Assembly: GCA_016719855.1 (NCBI GenBank) | Contig: JADJYH010000008.1 | Coordinates: 1-64,000, forward strand | DNA length: 64,000 bases | Reading direction: 5' to 3' | Origin: Saprospiraceae bacterium | Lineage (GTDB): Bacteria; Bacteroidota; Bacteroidia; Chitinophagales; Saprospiraceae | In this document: piece after piece, positions 44,948 through 53,446 of the stretch | Layout: each line of letters opens with the position of its first letter | Position numbering within the stretch: position 1 is the first letter of the stretch | Made by a program: the position numbers and the translations under genes | Notes under the pieces: model-generated | Told to the model about the DNA's origin: nothing | The model's database searches: none | Seen by the model: only the letters and a program-made list of their open reading frames with translations

Positions 44948-45481
44948 ATGAATATCCCCCGTCGCATGAGAAGATTTTACGCATGGCTGCTGCTTATCGT
45001 GTCCACTACCCAGTGGATTGGTGGCCATGTCTGCTTCGAGGTGCGCCATTTCATGGAAGTCCCACAGGAGATGAGCGCGGCGGAACATTCAATTTCCAAC
45101 GACATTTTAGAACAGACTGGGGTCGAAGCTTCCGTCACTATCTTGCCTGACAGCCAGCATGTTAGATGGAGCGCAAACTATGGCAACTACTTTGCCTTCT
45201 CAAAATCGGATAGCTCAGGTACTGTCTATTTCACGATTGACTACGCTCCCAGAACTACAGTTTGGGAAGATGTGGCATACAATGCTCCAACCAAACAGCA
45301 TGACGACGATGCTGCCCAAACGAACTTGTTGAAGCTGCTTTTTTCAGATTTTTTGTTCCCATCTGCTGAACTTCCTTCAAACGATAGCAATGGTTTAGCT
45401 GTCGCAAATTTTCAATTAAAGGGCTTTCAGGAGCATTTGCAAGCAAGCCCACTCTCCCCGCCACCCGACTTCTACTGCTAG
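44948..45481 (+). CDS. Unrecognised exported protein, first gene of the haloperoxidase cluster
   Basis: A 177-residue protein with a positively charged signal peptide (MNIPRRMRRFYAWLLLIVST, then TQWIGGHVCFEV). The body has an HDDDAAQT acid-histidine patch, and the C-terminus ends in SPPPDFYC with a terminal Cys. I know no family. It precedes two beta-barrel genes and a PAP2/haloperoxidase lipoprotein on the same strand, so it may belong to the same transcript. The ATG at 44948 was preferred to an upstream TTG. Confidence 0.6.
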   Translation: MNIPRRMRRFYAWLLLIVSTTQWIGGHVCFEVRHFMEVPQEMSAAEHSISNDILEQTGVEASVTILPDSQHVRWSANYGNYFAFSKSDSSGTVYFTIDYAPRTTVWEDVAYNAPTKQHDDDAAQTNLLKLLFSDFLFPSAELPSNDSNGLAVANFQLKGFQEHLQASPLSPPPDFYC

Positions 45482-45635
45482 AAGATTTTCCACACAATTT
45501 TATTTCAAAATCCTTTCGTCCGATATCCACCGGGGCACTGACGTGCAGTCTATGGCTATTGCGACGGACTTCGCAAATTATAATCGTGCGCTGGCACTGA
45601 GTTTATCAGCAAGCGCTATAAACCTGTTTAATACA

Positions 45636-46784
45636 ATGAAATCCATTTTAGTTACTCTCGCATTCACACTCCTGCTTGTTTCAATAATAAGCTCTGGAAA
45701 TGCCTCAGCGCAAGGCTGCGTGGCAATACGCAACATGGGCTGCTCCGGCACTACTATTGGCGGCAATACCTCGGGCTTTTTGCAAAAAGGGCAGTTCCAA
45801 TTGCTCACGAATTACCGCTATTTCAAATCCTACAAACATTTCAGAGGCTCGCACGAAGAAACGGCAAGGGTTGAGAATCACACTGAGGTCATCAACAAAG
45901 CCAATTCCATCGAATTGGGACTTGGATATGCCCTCACCGATCGTTTGTCGTTCACGGCTACCTTGCCCATCAACTTCAACGACCGCTCCTCATTATATGA
46001 GCACTATGGCAACTCCATCGAGGCCAATCCTAACCAAGACCGCTTTCACACCAGCTCGAAAGGTATTGGCGACCTGCGCCTGACCGGCACTTATTGGTTG
46101 GTAGATCCGGCGAAAGGTAGCAAAGGCAATATTGCAATCGGATTGGGTGTAAAAGCCCCGACTGGCAACGCAGAAGTGAAAGATGATTTTCACAAACTCA
46201 CCGCAACAGGACAGGACACCATTATCAACAAGTACGTTGACCAATCCATCCAATTGGGCGATGGTGGCTGGGGCGTTTCGCTGGAAACACAGGGTTATTA
46301 CTCCATACTGCCCCGTGCAAGTGTCTATTTCAGCGGCTTTTATATGTTCACGCCACAAGAACACAACGGTGTTGCACGGCAAACAATTACTACCGAATAT
46401 CCGAAAAGCATCGTGAATTATTATGCCGTACCTGACCAGTTTGCGGCGAGAGTAGGCTTTGGCTATGCGCTGTTGCCTATGTCTGGCCTTTCGGTGAACC
46501 TTGGCGGCAGGGTGGAAGGAGTTGCTTCCGAAGACCTCATTGGTGGCAAAGAAGGCTACCGTCGCCCTGGTTATGTGATTTCCATAGAGCCTAGTGTTAA
46601 CTGGGGGTATCAAGATTTCAACTTCGCCTTGAACGTGCCATTTGCCGTATATCGCAACCGTACGCAAAGCGTGAGCGATAAAGCCATTACTGAATCAACA
46701 GGTAAATTTACGCAAGGCGATGCCGCTTTTGCCGACTACCTGATCAGTGTTTCTGCATCTTACCGTTTTGGTGGAGCGCACTAA
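45636..46784 (+). CDS. Outer-membrane beta-barrel, transporter-like (Phenol_MetA_deg-type)
   Basis: A 382-residue barrel with a signal peptide (MKSILVTLAFTLLLVSIISS, ASAQ cleavage) and a conserved-looking N-terminal QGCVAIRNMGCSG with two cysteines. Strand pairs typical of meta-pathway phenol-degradation-like outer-membrane proteins follow (QFQLLTNYRYFKSYKHF, SIELGLGYALTDRLSFTATL, GDLRLTGTYWLV, NIAIGLGVKAPTGNAEV), ending YLISVSASYRFGGAH. Substrate unknown. The start was chosen for the signal peptide. It is separated from the next barrel gene by a terminator-like hairpin. Confidence 0.8.
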   Translation: MKSILVTLAFTLLLVSIISSGNASAQGCVAIRNMGCSGTTIGGNTSGFLQKGQFQLLTNYRYFKSYKHFRGSHEETARVENHTEVINKANSIELGLGYALTDRLSFTATLPINFNDRSSLYEHYGNSIEANPNQDRFHTSSKGIGDLRLTGTYWLVDPAKGSKGNIAIGLGVKAPTGNAEVKDDFHKLTATGQDTIINKYVDQSIQLGDGGWGVSLETQGYYSILPRASVYFSGFYMFTPQEHNGVARQTITTEYPKSIVNYYAVPDQFAARVGFGYALLPMSGLSVNLGGRVEGVASEDLIGGKEGYRRPGYVISIEPSVNWGYQDFNFALNVPFAVYRNRTQSVSDKAITESTGKFTQGDAAFADYLISVSASYRFGGAH

Positions 46785-46820
46785 TAAATCTCGCCTATTT
46801 CTATAAAAAATCAAGTACTC

Positions 46821-46864
46821 CCAACAGGCACCGTGTACCACGGTGTCTGTTGGCAATTTTTTTT
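46821..46864 (+). terminator. Intrinsic terminator or attenuator between the two barrel genes
   Basis: CCAACAGGCACCGT pairs with ACGGTGTCTGTTGG (14 bp, one G-T) around a 5-base loop and is followed by eight T. The next gene starts 22 bp later, so read-through must be partial or that gene has its own promoter. Confidence 0.85.
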
Positions 46865-46885
46865 ACCACTAAAATCTTGTTTAAA

Positions 46886-47820
46886 ATGAAGTGTTCATTC
46901 TTTAAATGGCTATCGTTGACAGCCCTGCTTTTGCTGTTGGCTTCGCCAAAATTGGTGGCACAAACCCCCACCGACGCCATCATGATGGAAAAAGGCCAAC
47001 TCTGCGTTGCCGCTATTTACGGTCACGATACTTGGGACGAATACTGGGAAGGTACGCTCAAGCGCAGCAATGGCAACATCGGCACACTGACCCGTCAATC
47101 TGTGATGGGCATGTTTTCGCTCGGCATCACTGACCGCATCAACGTGCTCGGTGCACTGCCCTGGATGAAAACGGAAGCCAGCGCCGGACAAATGGTAGGC
47201 GTACAAGGCTTGCAGGACTGGGGTGTTTGGGTGAAAGCTCGTGCCATAGATTTCAAACTGGGCGCTGGTACGCTCGGTTTCTACCCTGTGCTCGGAGTTA
47301 CGAGCCCGGCCACCAACTATCTTGCTGATTACCTGCCGTTCAGCCTTGGTCTCGGTGCAACGGAAGCCACCGGACGTGGCATCCTGATTTATGAGCTGGA
47401 AAAAGGCTTCTATGTCCGCGCCCATGCTGGCTACCATTTGCGCAGCAACACGACGATAGAACGGGACTATTATTACACGACCCACGGCGTTTACAGCGAC
47501 GAGGTGGATATGCCAAATGTTGCTCCTTTGGTGCCACACTGGGTGCACTGGTGCTCAAAAACAATTTGAAAATAGAAGCAAACTACGATGGGATGAACAC
47601 CCTCGGCGGCTTTGATATCCGTCGTCAGGACATGCCATTCCCATCCAACAACATGGATGCTACCAGGGCGAGCCTCAGCTTTCAGTACTACATTCCGTTC
47701 GTCAAAGAGAGCATCTTAAGTGTACTGGTCTCGGGAAGCCAGGTGCTCACTGGCCGCAACATGGGGCAATCCACTGCATTTTCTGGCGGGTTGACCTATC
47801 AGTTCGGCCTTTGGAAATGA
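46886..47820 (+). CDS. Second outer-membrane beta-barrel protein (one frameshift)
   Basis: About 311 residues once a C is restored at about 47528 (NVAPFGATLGALVLKNNLKI). Signal peptide MKCSFFKWLSLTALLLLLAS with AQ cleavage. Barrel strands include QLCVAAIYGHDTWDEYWEG, RQSVMGMFSLGITDRINVLG, KLGAGTLGFYPVLGVTSPAT and a final SGGLTYQFGLWK. It resembles the preceding transporter-like barrel in style, not closely in sequence. No function is known. A haloperoxidase/PAP2 lipoprotein gene follows after a gap containing a run of 10 G. Confidence 0.72.
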
Positions 47821-47976
47821 AAACCCATCAAGTTGCGGGGGGGGGGTTTTGGTTTCGTTTCAGGAACTGCACACTTCAATAGACCAGCGCACTCCGTGAA
47901 ATCCCGAAAATCGGGACAGGCTCTGAAACTTTAAACCTTGACAAACCATTATTTTCAGCTTAAATCAAAATAAGAA

Positions 47977-49564
47977 ATGAAGAAATTATTATATTTCTTG
48001 GAATCCTGCTTTTCGCAGCACTTGTCATTTTTCAGTCTTGCGAAAAAGACCTGCCGACCGAACTCTCGTTCTCGGCATACGACTATGCCTCGTTGGACGA
48101 AAACGGCGGCAATTGGAAGCCCATTTTGCTCGATAGTGCCAGCCAAATCGCAATTGCTGCACCAGAAAGTGCCAGTGCTGCCAACTACCAAGCAGAACTG
48201 GCTGATGTAAAAGCTGTTTCCAGCAATCTCACATCTGAGCAAAAAGATGCAGTAGAATATTGGAGCAACAACGGCCAAATCCGCTGGAATGAAATCGCAC
48301 GGGAACTGGCGGCGAAGTATAATTTGATACCCGCTCCGAATGCTGACGGCACATACACACTGCCCGACCCAGCAAATCCTGGAAATTATCCGAATTTTCC
48401 ATTTGCCCATCCGCCTTACACTTGCCGCATGCTGGCTTATTGGAGCGGTGCCCAGTTTGATGCGATGATCGCGACTTGGCACTACAAATACCAGTACAAC
48501 CGCCCGGCACCTTACAAGGCCGATGCTTCTGTCATGACACATTTGCCACAAAACGACCTGCCGGGCTATCCGTCGGACGGTGCTGCTGTGGCTGCGGTTT
48601 CAAAGGCCATCCTGACTGCTATGTTCCCGTTGGAAAAAGAATACCTGGCTGAGAAAGCTGCCGAACATCAGAACAGTCTCATCTGGGCGGGCGTGAACGT
48701 ACAGAGTGATATCGTGGCCGGCGATTCGTTGGGCCGTGGCGTAGCCAACGTTTTCCTAAACAGGGCCAAGACTGATGGGATGAAAAATGCACAAGCACCG
48801 AAGCCCATCTCCGACTCTCTTCGGGTTGCTGCCAAGACACAGTTTTGGCTGGTAGTGGGAAACCTCGAAAGCACCATAAGGCCCGTGGGCCTCACGCCTT
48901 ATTTTGGCCGTGTGAAGCCTTGGTGCATCACCAGCGTGGAAGCAGTGCGACCAGTGCCACCGCCAGCAGTTGGCTCAGCAGAATTCGAGAAAGACGCTAA
49001 AGAGTTAAAGGATATCAGCAAAAACTTGACGAAAGAGCAGCGGAAAATCGCAAACTTCTGGTCAGACGGCCCCAGCACTTACACACCGCCGGGCCACTGG
49101 AACCGCTTCGCCTGCGATGAGATAGTGGACCACAAACTCAACCCGCTGCGCACCGCCCGCACTTTTGCCTACATGAACATGGCCATTATGGATGCAGGCA
49201 TCAGTTGCTGGGACGCCAAATATTATTACCATTACCCACGGCCCATTCAAACCATTCCGGGATTCAAGGCCATACTTGGCACACCAAACTTCCCAAGCTA
49301 CACCTCTGGCCACTCTAGTTTTTCGGCTGCCGCAGCCACCGTGCTTGCGCATTTTTTTCCTGCTGACAAAACCCAATTTGATGCTTGGGCGCAGGAAGCT
49401 GCCGAATCAAGGATTTATGGAGGCATACATTATCGTTTTGATGCGGAAGTGGGCAATACGCAGGGAAAGCCTGTGGCGCCTATGCTTGGATGTTGCGAAG
49501 GCGGACGGCGCAGAATAAGGCTTATGTCGAACAATCAACCAAGAAGGAGCGGCCTGACGGGTAA
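47977..49564 (+). CDS. Vanadium-dependent haloperoxidase/PAP2-superfamily lipoprotein (two frameshifts)
   Basis: About 528 residues after two repairs. At about 48005 one G gives FLGILLFAALVIFQSCEKDL, a lipobox, and near 49460 one A gives QGKACGAYAWML. The C-terminal PAP2/vanadate site is complete: DAKYYYHYPRPIQTIPGF (Lys, Arg), NFPSYTSGHSSFSA (Ser-Gly-His) and ESRIYGGIHYRFD (Arg, His). The family oxidises halides with hydrogen peroxide on vanadate, or is a phosphatase on the same fold; the sequence cannot separate these. It should be anchored to the outer or inner membrane. The terminator stem starts within the last codons. Confidence 0.85.
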
Positions 49565-49580
49565 TCCCGGTAGGCCGCTC
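49547..49580 (+). terminator. Intrinsic terminator overlapping the haloperoxidase gene end
   Basis: GAGCGGCCT pairs with AGGCCGCTC (9 bp), with a further GGG/CCC inner pairing around TAAT, and is followed by TTATTTT. The stop codon lies in the loop. Confidence 0.85.
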
Positions 49581-49632
49581 TTATTTTAATGCACCCTCAA
49601 ATGCGCAATTTTCAAAACCTTTTCCTTAACTT

Positions 49633-50618
49633 CTAATTCCCAAACCCTTCACTGTTGAACAGCTCCAGCAGTTGGCTGTCATTGCCGTTGTTGAGATTGT
49701 CTTTTATCTCGATGACCAGCTCGTTGAGGTAGGGCGTTGGGTCGGAAATCGGGCTTTGGTAGTACAGGAAGTAGATGCTGTTCGAGAGACTCTGGATTTC
49801 CGCTTGGATGTCTACGAACATCTGCTCCAGGCCTGCCGTGTCGTCCGCTTTGAAGTAGCGGTCTGGGTTGTTGGCGAGGGTCTTAAGTGAGGCCTCGTCG
49901 AGGTCGGGACTGGAAAGTGCGGCCACGTAGGCCCGGCGGGTGCCGAGCGCACTCAGCGCCTGCGACAGGGTCACGTTTTGCGAGGCATTGTGCCTGCCGT
50001 CGGTGAAGATGACCATGCTGCCGTCCACGATGCCGTCAATGGGTAGTTGTCCTCCCAAAGGCTGGCCACGTCAATGATTGCTCCGTAGAGATTGGTGGAG
50101 TTGACCAGCCCCGTTTCTGGTATGCCGTCAATGGCGGCGAGGAGTTCCTGTTTGTTTTTGGTAAAAGTCTTCACAGCATTGGTCTCGGAGTCGAAGGTGT
50201 AAATGGCGATTTGCTGCTCTGCCAACTTCGACTCGACGAGCGAGCGGGCAGCGTCCTTGATCTGTGGCACAAGACCCTCCACGCTGCGGGTGATGTCGAG
50301 CAGCAGCACGGTTTTCAGCTCGAACGGAATGGAACTGATGCCCACCCGCAGGTCGGCCTCGGAGTCAATATTTCCGTTGTTCTCGGTGACGATGAAATCC
50401 TCCTCCTTCAGTGAGGAGACACCCTTGCCGTCGTAGTCGGTCACTTGGAATAGCACCTGCACCATGCGCTGTTCTGGAATAACACCCACTTCAAAAGTTT
50501 TCATGCGGAAGAACTTGGAGAGGTCGGCGGGGAGCGCGTCGTCGTCCTTGTTGCAGCCGATGGCAGCGGTGAGGAGGAGTAGCAGGGCAAATTTTGCGAA
50601 GGTGGAAATTGGCTTCAT
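49633..50618 (-). CDS. VWA-domain lipoprotein (one frameshift)
   Basis: About 328 residues when one C is restored at about 50042 (EDNYPIDGIVDGSMV). The N-terminus is a lipoprotein signal (KFALLLLLTAAIGCNKDDD). After a beta-sandwich (about 40-110, VQVLFQVTDYDGKGVSSLKE) comes a von Willebrand factor A domain with a metal-site motif LLLDITRSVEG (DxTxS) and SMVIFTDGRHNAS. It ends in LLELFNSEGFGN. Such proteins bind ligands or partners at the cell surface or periplasm. The gene is convergent with the haloperoxidase gene. Confidence 0.82.
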
Positions 50619-50850
50619 AACCTAAGTTTTTTACTTAAACGATGTTGAAGCCCGGTATTGTTTTATGGCAACTGTTAAATTCCGGGCAAGTGAGAAAAGG
50701 AGGCAACCCAGTCGGACAAGTCCATAAAAATGGGTGGTTTTTAAGGAATACTTAACCGCTAGCCACCTTCTACTTTAGATGTGGCCAATGCATGGAAACC
50801 CTAAGATATTTTGAAAAAAGAAACTGGCAAGTACTGTTACATTGGCCAGC

Positions 50851-50884
50851 CCTCAAATCCTCAAATCCTCAACCCCTCAAATCC
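50851..50884. repeat. CCTCAAATCC tandem repeat spanning the aminotransferase stop
   Basis: Four degenerate 10-bp units (CCTCAAATCC, TCAAATCCTC, CCTCAAATCC) cross the minus-strand stop codon (50861-50863), so the last residues of the protein (GFEGLRI) are encoded by the repeat. The unit equals that at 27605-27646. Confidence 0.65.
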
Positions 50885-51712
50885 GCTCAAGTACCGCTCC
50901 ACTTCCGCCTTCATCAGTTCCAGAAGGTGCCTGGTGACGGAGCCGGGCTTACCATCACCGATGGTCATGTCGTCCACCTGCACCACGGGCATGAGGAGGC
51001 GGGTGCTGCTGGTGATGAACGCCTCCTTGGCCGACTTCAGCTCTTCCAGTGTGGGTTTTCGCTCTTCGATGACGAAGTGGTGCTTGGCTATTTCGAGCAG
51101 CTTCTTGCGGGTGACGCCTTGGAGAATTCCCTCGCCCGCAGTCACGATGGTGTCGTCGTTTTTTACGATAAAAAAATTGGCACGGGTGGTCTCGTAAATA
51201 TCCTCGCCGGAGTGGAACAGCACGTCCTCTGCACCGGCAGCCCGCTGCAGCGGCAGCAGGTAGATGCCCACGATGTAGTTGATGGATTTGGCGCTGGGAA
51301 AGGTGCGGTGGTGCTCGTACAGCATCAGCTTCACGCCCTGCTCGAACTTGCTGGCCGGGTACACGGGCGGCGGCATTTCGAGGATGACGAGGTTGCATTT
51401 CTCGGGCGAATACCCGTCGTCTGCATAGCCGCCCGTGAGGATGATTTTGATACCAGCCTCTTGCTCACCATTGGCACGGATAAGCGCAGCACCTGCTCCC
51501 GGCTCCTCCTCTCGTGACGGGCAGCTCTAGGTGCAGCCACTTTGCCGATTGCTCCACCCGGTCGAGGTAATCATCGAAGAAGACGGGCTGGCCTTTTTCA
51601 CCACAAAATAATCGAACAGCCCATAGCCTCGCTGGATGGCCAGGTCGGTGACGCCGAGCGAGGCCTGCGCTTTTGGCACCAGCTCGCCATTGATGGAGTA
51701 GTATTTTATCAT
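50861..51712 (-). CDS. Aminotransferase class IV (branched-chain or D-amino-acid type), frameshifted
   Basis: About 283 residues when two to three shifts (about 51597 and 51500-51520) are bridged. The N-terminus is MIKYYSINGELVPKAQASLG with DLAIQRGYGLFDYF; the middle is QPVFFDDYLDRVEQSAKWL and GIKIILTGGYADDGYSPEKC. The C-terminal half is intact: SAKSINYIVGIY holding the PLP Lys, ETTRANFFIVKND and GILQGVTRKKLLE. The fold binds PLP on the re-face and acts on branched-chain or D-amino acids, or lyses aminodeoxychorismate. No choice is possible by eye. The promoter lies towards a repeat-arm pair shared with gldH. Confidence 0.85.
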
Positions 51713-51713
51713 T

Positions 51714-51801
51714 GGAGGAGGTTTAGAAGGTTTAGGAGGGTTTAGGAGGGTTAGAATTGCTCCAAACTAAACCTTCTAAACCCTTCTAAACCCTCTAAAC
51801 C
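51714..51801. repeat. GGTTTAGA-type tandem repeats as facing inverted arms
   Basis: The left arm (51714-51755) has units like GGTTTAGAAGG and GGGTTTAGGA. The right arm (51767-51801) is its inverted counterpart (CTAAACCTTC, TAAACCCTTC). Only about 11 bp separate them, so a cruciform or long hairpin is possible. The pair lies in the gap between the gldH end and the aminotransferase start on the minus strand. Confidence 0.8.
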
Positions 51802-51804
51802 TTT

Positions 51805-52281
51805 TTATTCCAACTGCTTGATTTTCAACGAAATAGCCTTGATGCCCACCAATGGATTCACCCGCATGAACTGCTCCACGGTGATGCTGTGCTTGCCCAC
51901 TTGGTTGAACTTCGCTTTGCCTTGTAGCGGGATTTCGAGGGTGCAAGTGTTGCCGCTGCACTTGCCGTTCCAGATGCCCGACTGTCCGGCCAGTTCGAGG
52001 CTGACGGGCTGCTTTTTTTCTTCCCCGTTGGGGAATTTGGTGGTGATTTGGACGTAGCAGTTCTGGAAGCCGAAGTCGCCAGCATGTTCGACTTCGAGCA
52101 AAATCTGATAGGCTTGGATGGTGTCCTTCACTTCGAACTCAAACGGCAGCTTGTTATCGTAGCTCCACGAGGCATCGGGGATGTTGATGCTTTTTTCGAA
52201 GATAAAATCATTGCCGCAAGCAACGAAAAGCAAAGTGCAAATGGTAGGTAGCAGGAAATAACGTGCAGCCGATTTTAGCAT
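51805..52281 (-). CDS. gldH: Gliding motility lipoprotein GldH
   Basis: A 158-residue lipoprotein (signal LLPTICTLLFVACGNDFIFE with lipobox Cys). The pattern FEKSINIPDASWSYDNKLPF, the EVEHAGDFGFQNCYVQITTK strand pair and the closing EQFMRVNPLVGIKAISLKIK match GldH, a lipoprotein needed for gliding in Flavobacterium and conserved across Bacteroidota that glide. It stands alone, away from other gld genes in this window. With the two T9SS-domain proteins it supports a gliding or T9SS-bearing host. Confidence 0.87.
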   Translation of the reverse strand: MLKSAARYFLLPTICTLLFVACGNDFIFEKSINIPDASWSYDNKLPFEFEVKDTIQAYQILLEVEHAGDFGFQNCYVQITTKFPNGEEKKQPVSLELAGQSGIWNGKCSGNTCTLEIPLQGKAKFNQVGKHSITVEQFMRVNPLVGIKAISLKIKQLE

Positions 52282-52337
52282 TTTTCGATAAAAATTTTAG
52301 ACGGTACGGGACAAAGGTAGCTTGTGACGGGAAGAAT

Positions 52338-53378
52338 TCACGCTTCAATCTCCCTCACTCGCCTATCCATCACCCGAAACCACAGCGGCGGCACGAGCGC
52401 CAGCAATATTGTAGCGGGGTAGCCGTGCGGCAGTTGCGGGCTTTCGTCGAAGTGGCGCAGCACTTGGTATTTGCGGGTCGCCTTGAAGTGGTGGTCGCTG
52501 TGGCGGGTAAGCTCGTAGAGGAAGATGCGGCCCAGCTCGTGGTCGGAGTTCCAGGAGTGGCGGGGCGTCACGGTCTCGTAGAACCCCGAAGCCAGCCGCT
52601 TTCGGCGCAAGCCATAGTGCTCGATATAGTTCACCGATTCGAGGAGGAGGAAGCCCAGCACGGCCACCGCCACGGCGAAGCCCACGCCCCGCCAGCCGAA
52701 GTGCCACCAGACCAGCGTAAGGTAGCCGAGGTGCGCCAGTTGGAACCAAATCATTTCGTTCCAAACAGAAAAAACAGCCTTTCCCGCTTGGCGCAATCGG
52801 TCATTTTCGAGGTGCCAAGCATTGACGTAAGTGCCCCAGACGGAGCGCAGCCAAAAGCGGTAGAGGCCCTCGCCGGGCCGGGCGCTGGAGGGGTCTTGGT
52901 CGGTGGCCACCCAGCGGTGGTGCCCCCGGTTGTGCTCGATGTTGAAATGGGTGTAGAGCGCTGTGGTGAGCATGATTTTGGCCATCAAAGTCTCGTGCAG
53001 CGTTTGGCGGTGGCCCAGCTCGTGAGCCACGTTGATGCCGAGGCTGCCGACGATGATGCCCATGCTCAGGGTCATGCCCATTGTTTCCAACGGCTCCAAA
53101 CTGCCGCTGGTCATGGCGGTGAAGTACAGCCAAAGTAGGCCATAAAGCAACGGCAAGTTGAAGTAGAGCAGCAGGTCGAAGAACGGTGAGGCGGCTTTTT
53201 TGGCCTCTTCCGCCTCCGTCAGGTTTCGTGCGCTGCCCCCGATGACCTGCTCCATCAGTGGGATGATCACGAATGCCAGCACCACCGACGAAAACGACCA
53301 CCAGCCCTGCCACAAAACGGCAACGTAGCCAGACAACGGCAGCAGATAGGCGATGAGGTATTTCAAGTCTCGACGCAT
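52338..53378 (-). CDS. alkB: Alkane 1-monooxygenase (AlkB family)
   Basis: A 346-residue di-iron membrane enzyme that hydroxylates the terminal carbon of alkanes or related chains. All eight-to-nine His motifs of the AlkB family are present: AHELGHRQTLHE, HFNIEHNRGHHRWVA, SVNYIEHYGLRR and ELTRHSDHHFKA, plus LPHGYPAT. About six helices are visible. No rubredoxin or rubredoxin reductase is adjacent, so its electron partner lies elsewhere. The ATG at 53378 (MRRDLKYLIAYLLPL) is preferred to a TTG two codons earlier. The gene looks intact. Confidence 0.92.
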   Translation of the reverse strand: MRRDLKYLIAYLLPLSGYVAVLWQGWWSFSSVVLAFVIIPLMEQVIGGSARNLTEAEEAKKAASPFFDLLLYFNLPLLYGLLWLYFTAMTSGSLEPLETMGMTLSMGIIVGSLGINVAHELGHRQTLHETLMAKIMLTTALYTHFNIEHNRGHHRWVATDQDPSSARPGEGLYRFWLRSVWGTYVNAWHLENDRLRQAGKAVFSVWNEMIWFQLAHLGYLTLVWWHFGWRGVGFAVAVAVLGFLLLESVNYIEHYGLRRKRLASGFYETVTPRHSWNSDHELGRIFLYELTRHSDHHFKATRKYQVLRHFDESPQLPHGYPATILLALVPPLWFRVMDRRVREIEA

Positions 53379-53446
53379 GACCAAAAGGATAATTTTAGAT
53401 GCCCCAAATTTAGGTAATTAACGTTTAAAAACCTTGCAGTTGGTCC

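Noticed and set aside
47837..47846. Run of 10 G as a regulatory element upstream of the haloperoxidase gene
   Set aside because: Given the 24-G artefact-like run and the many homopolymer errors, its length cannot be trusted.
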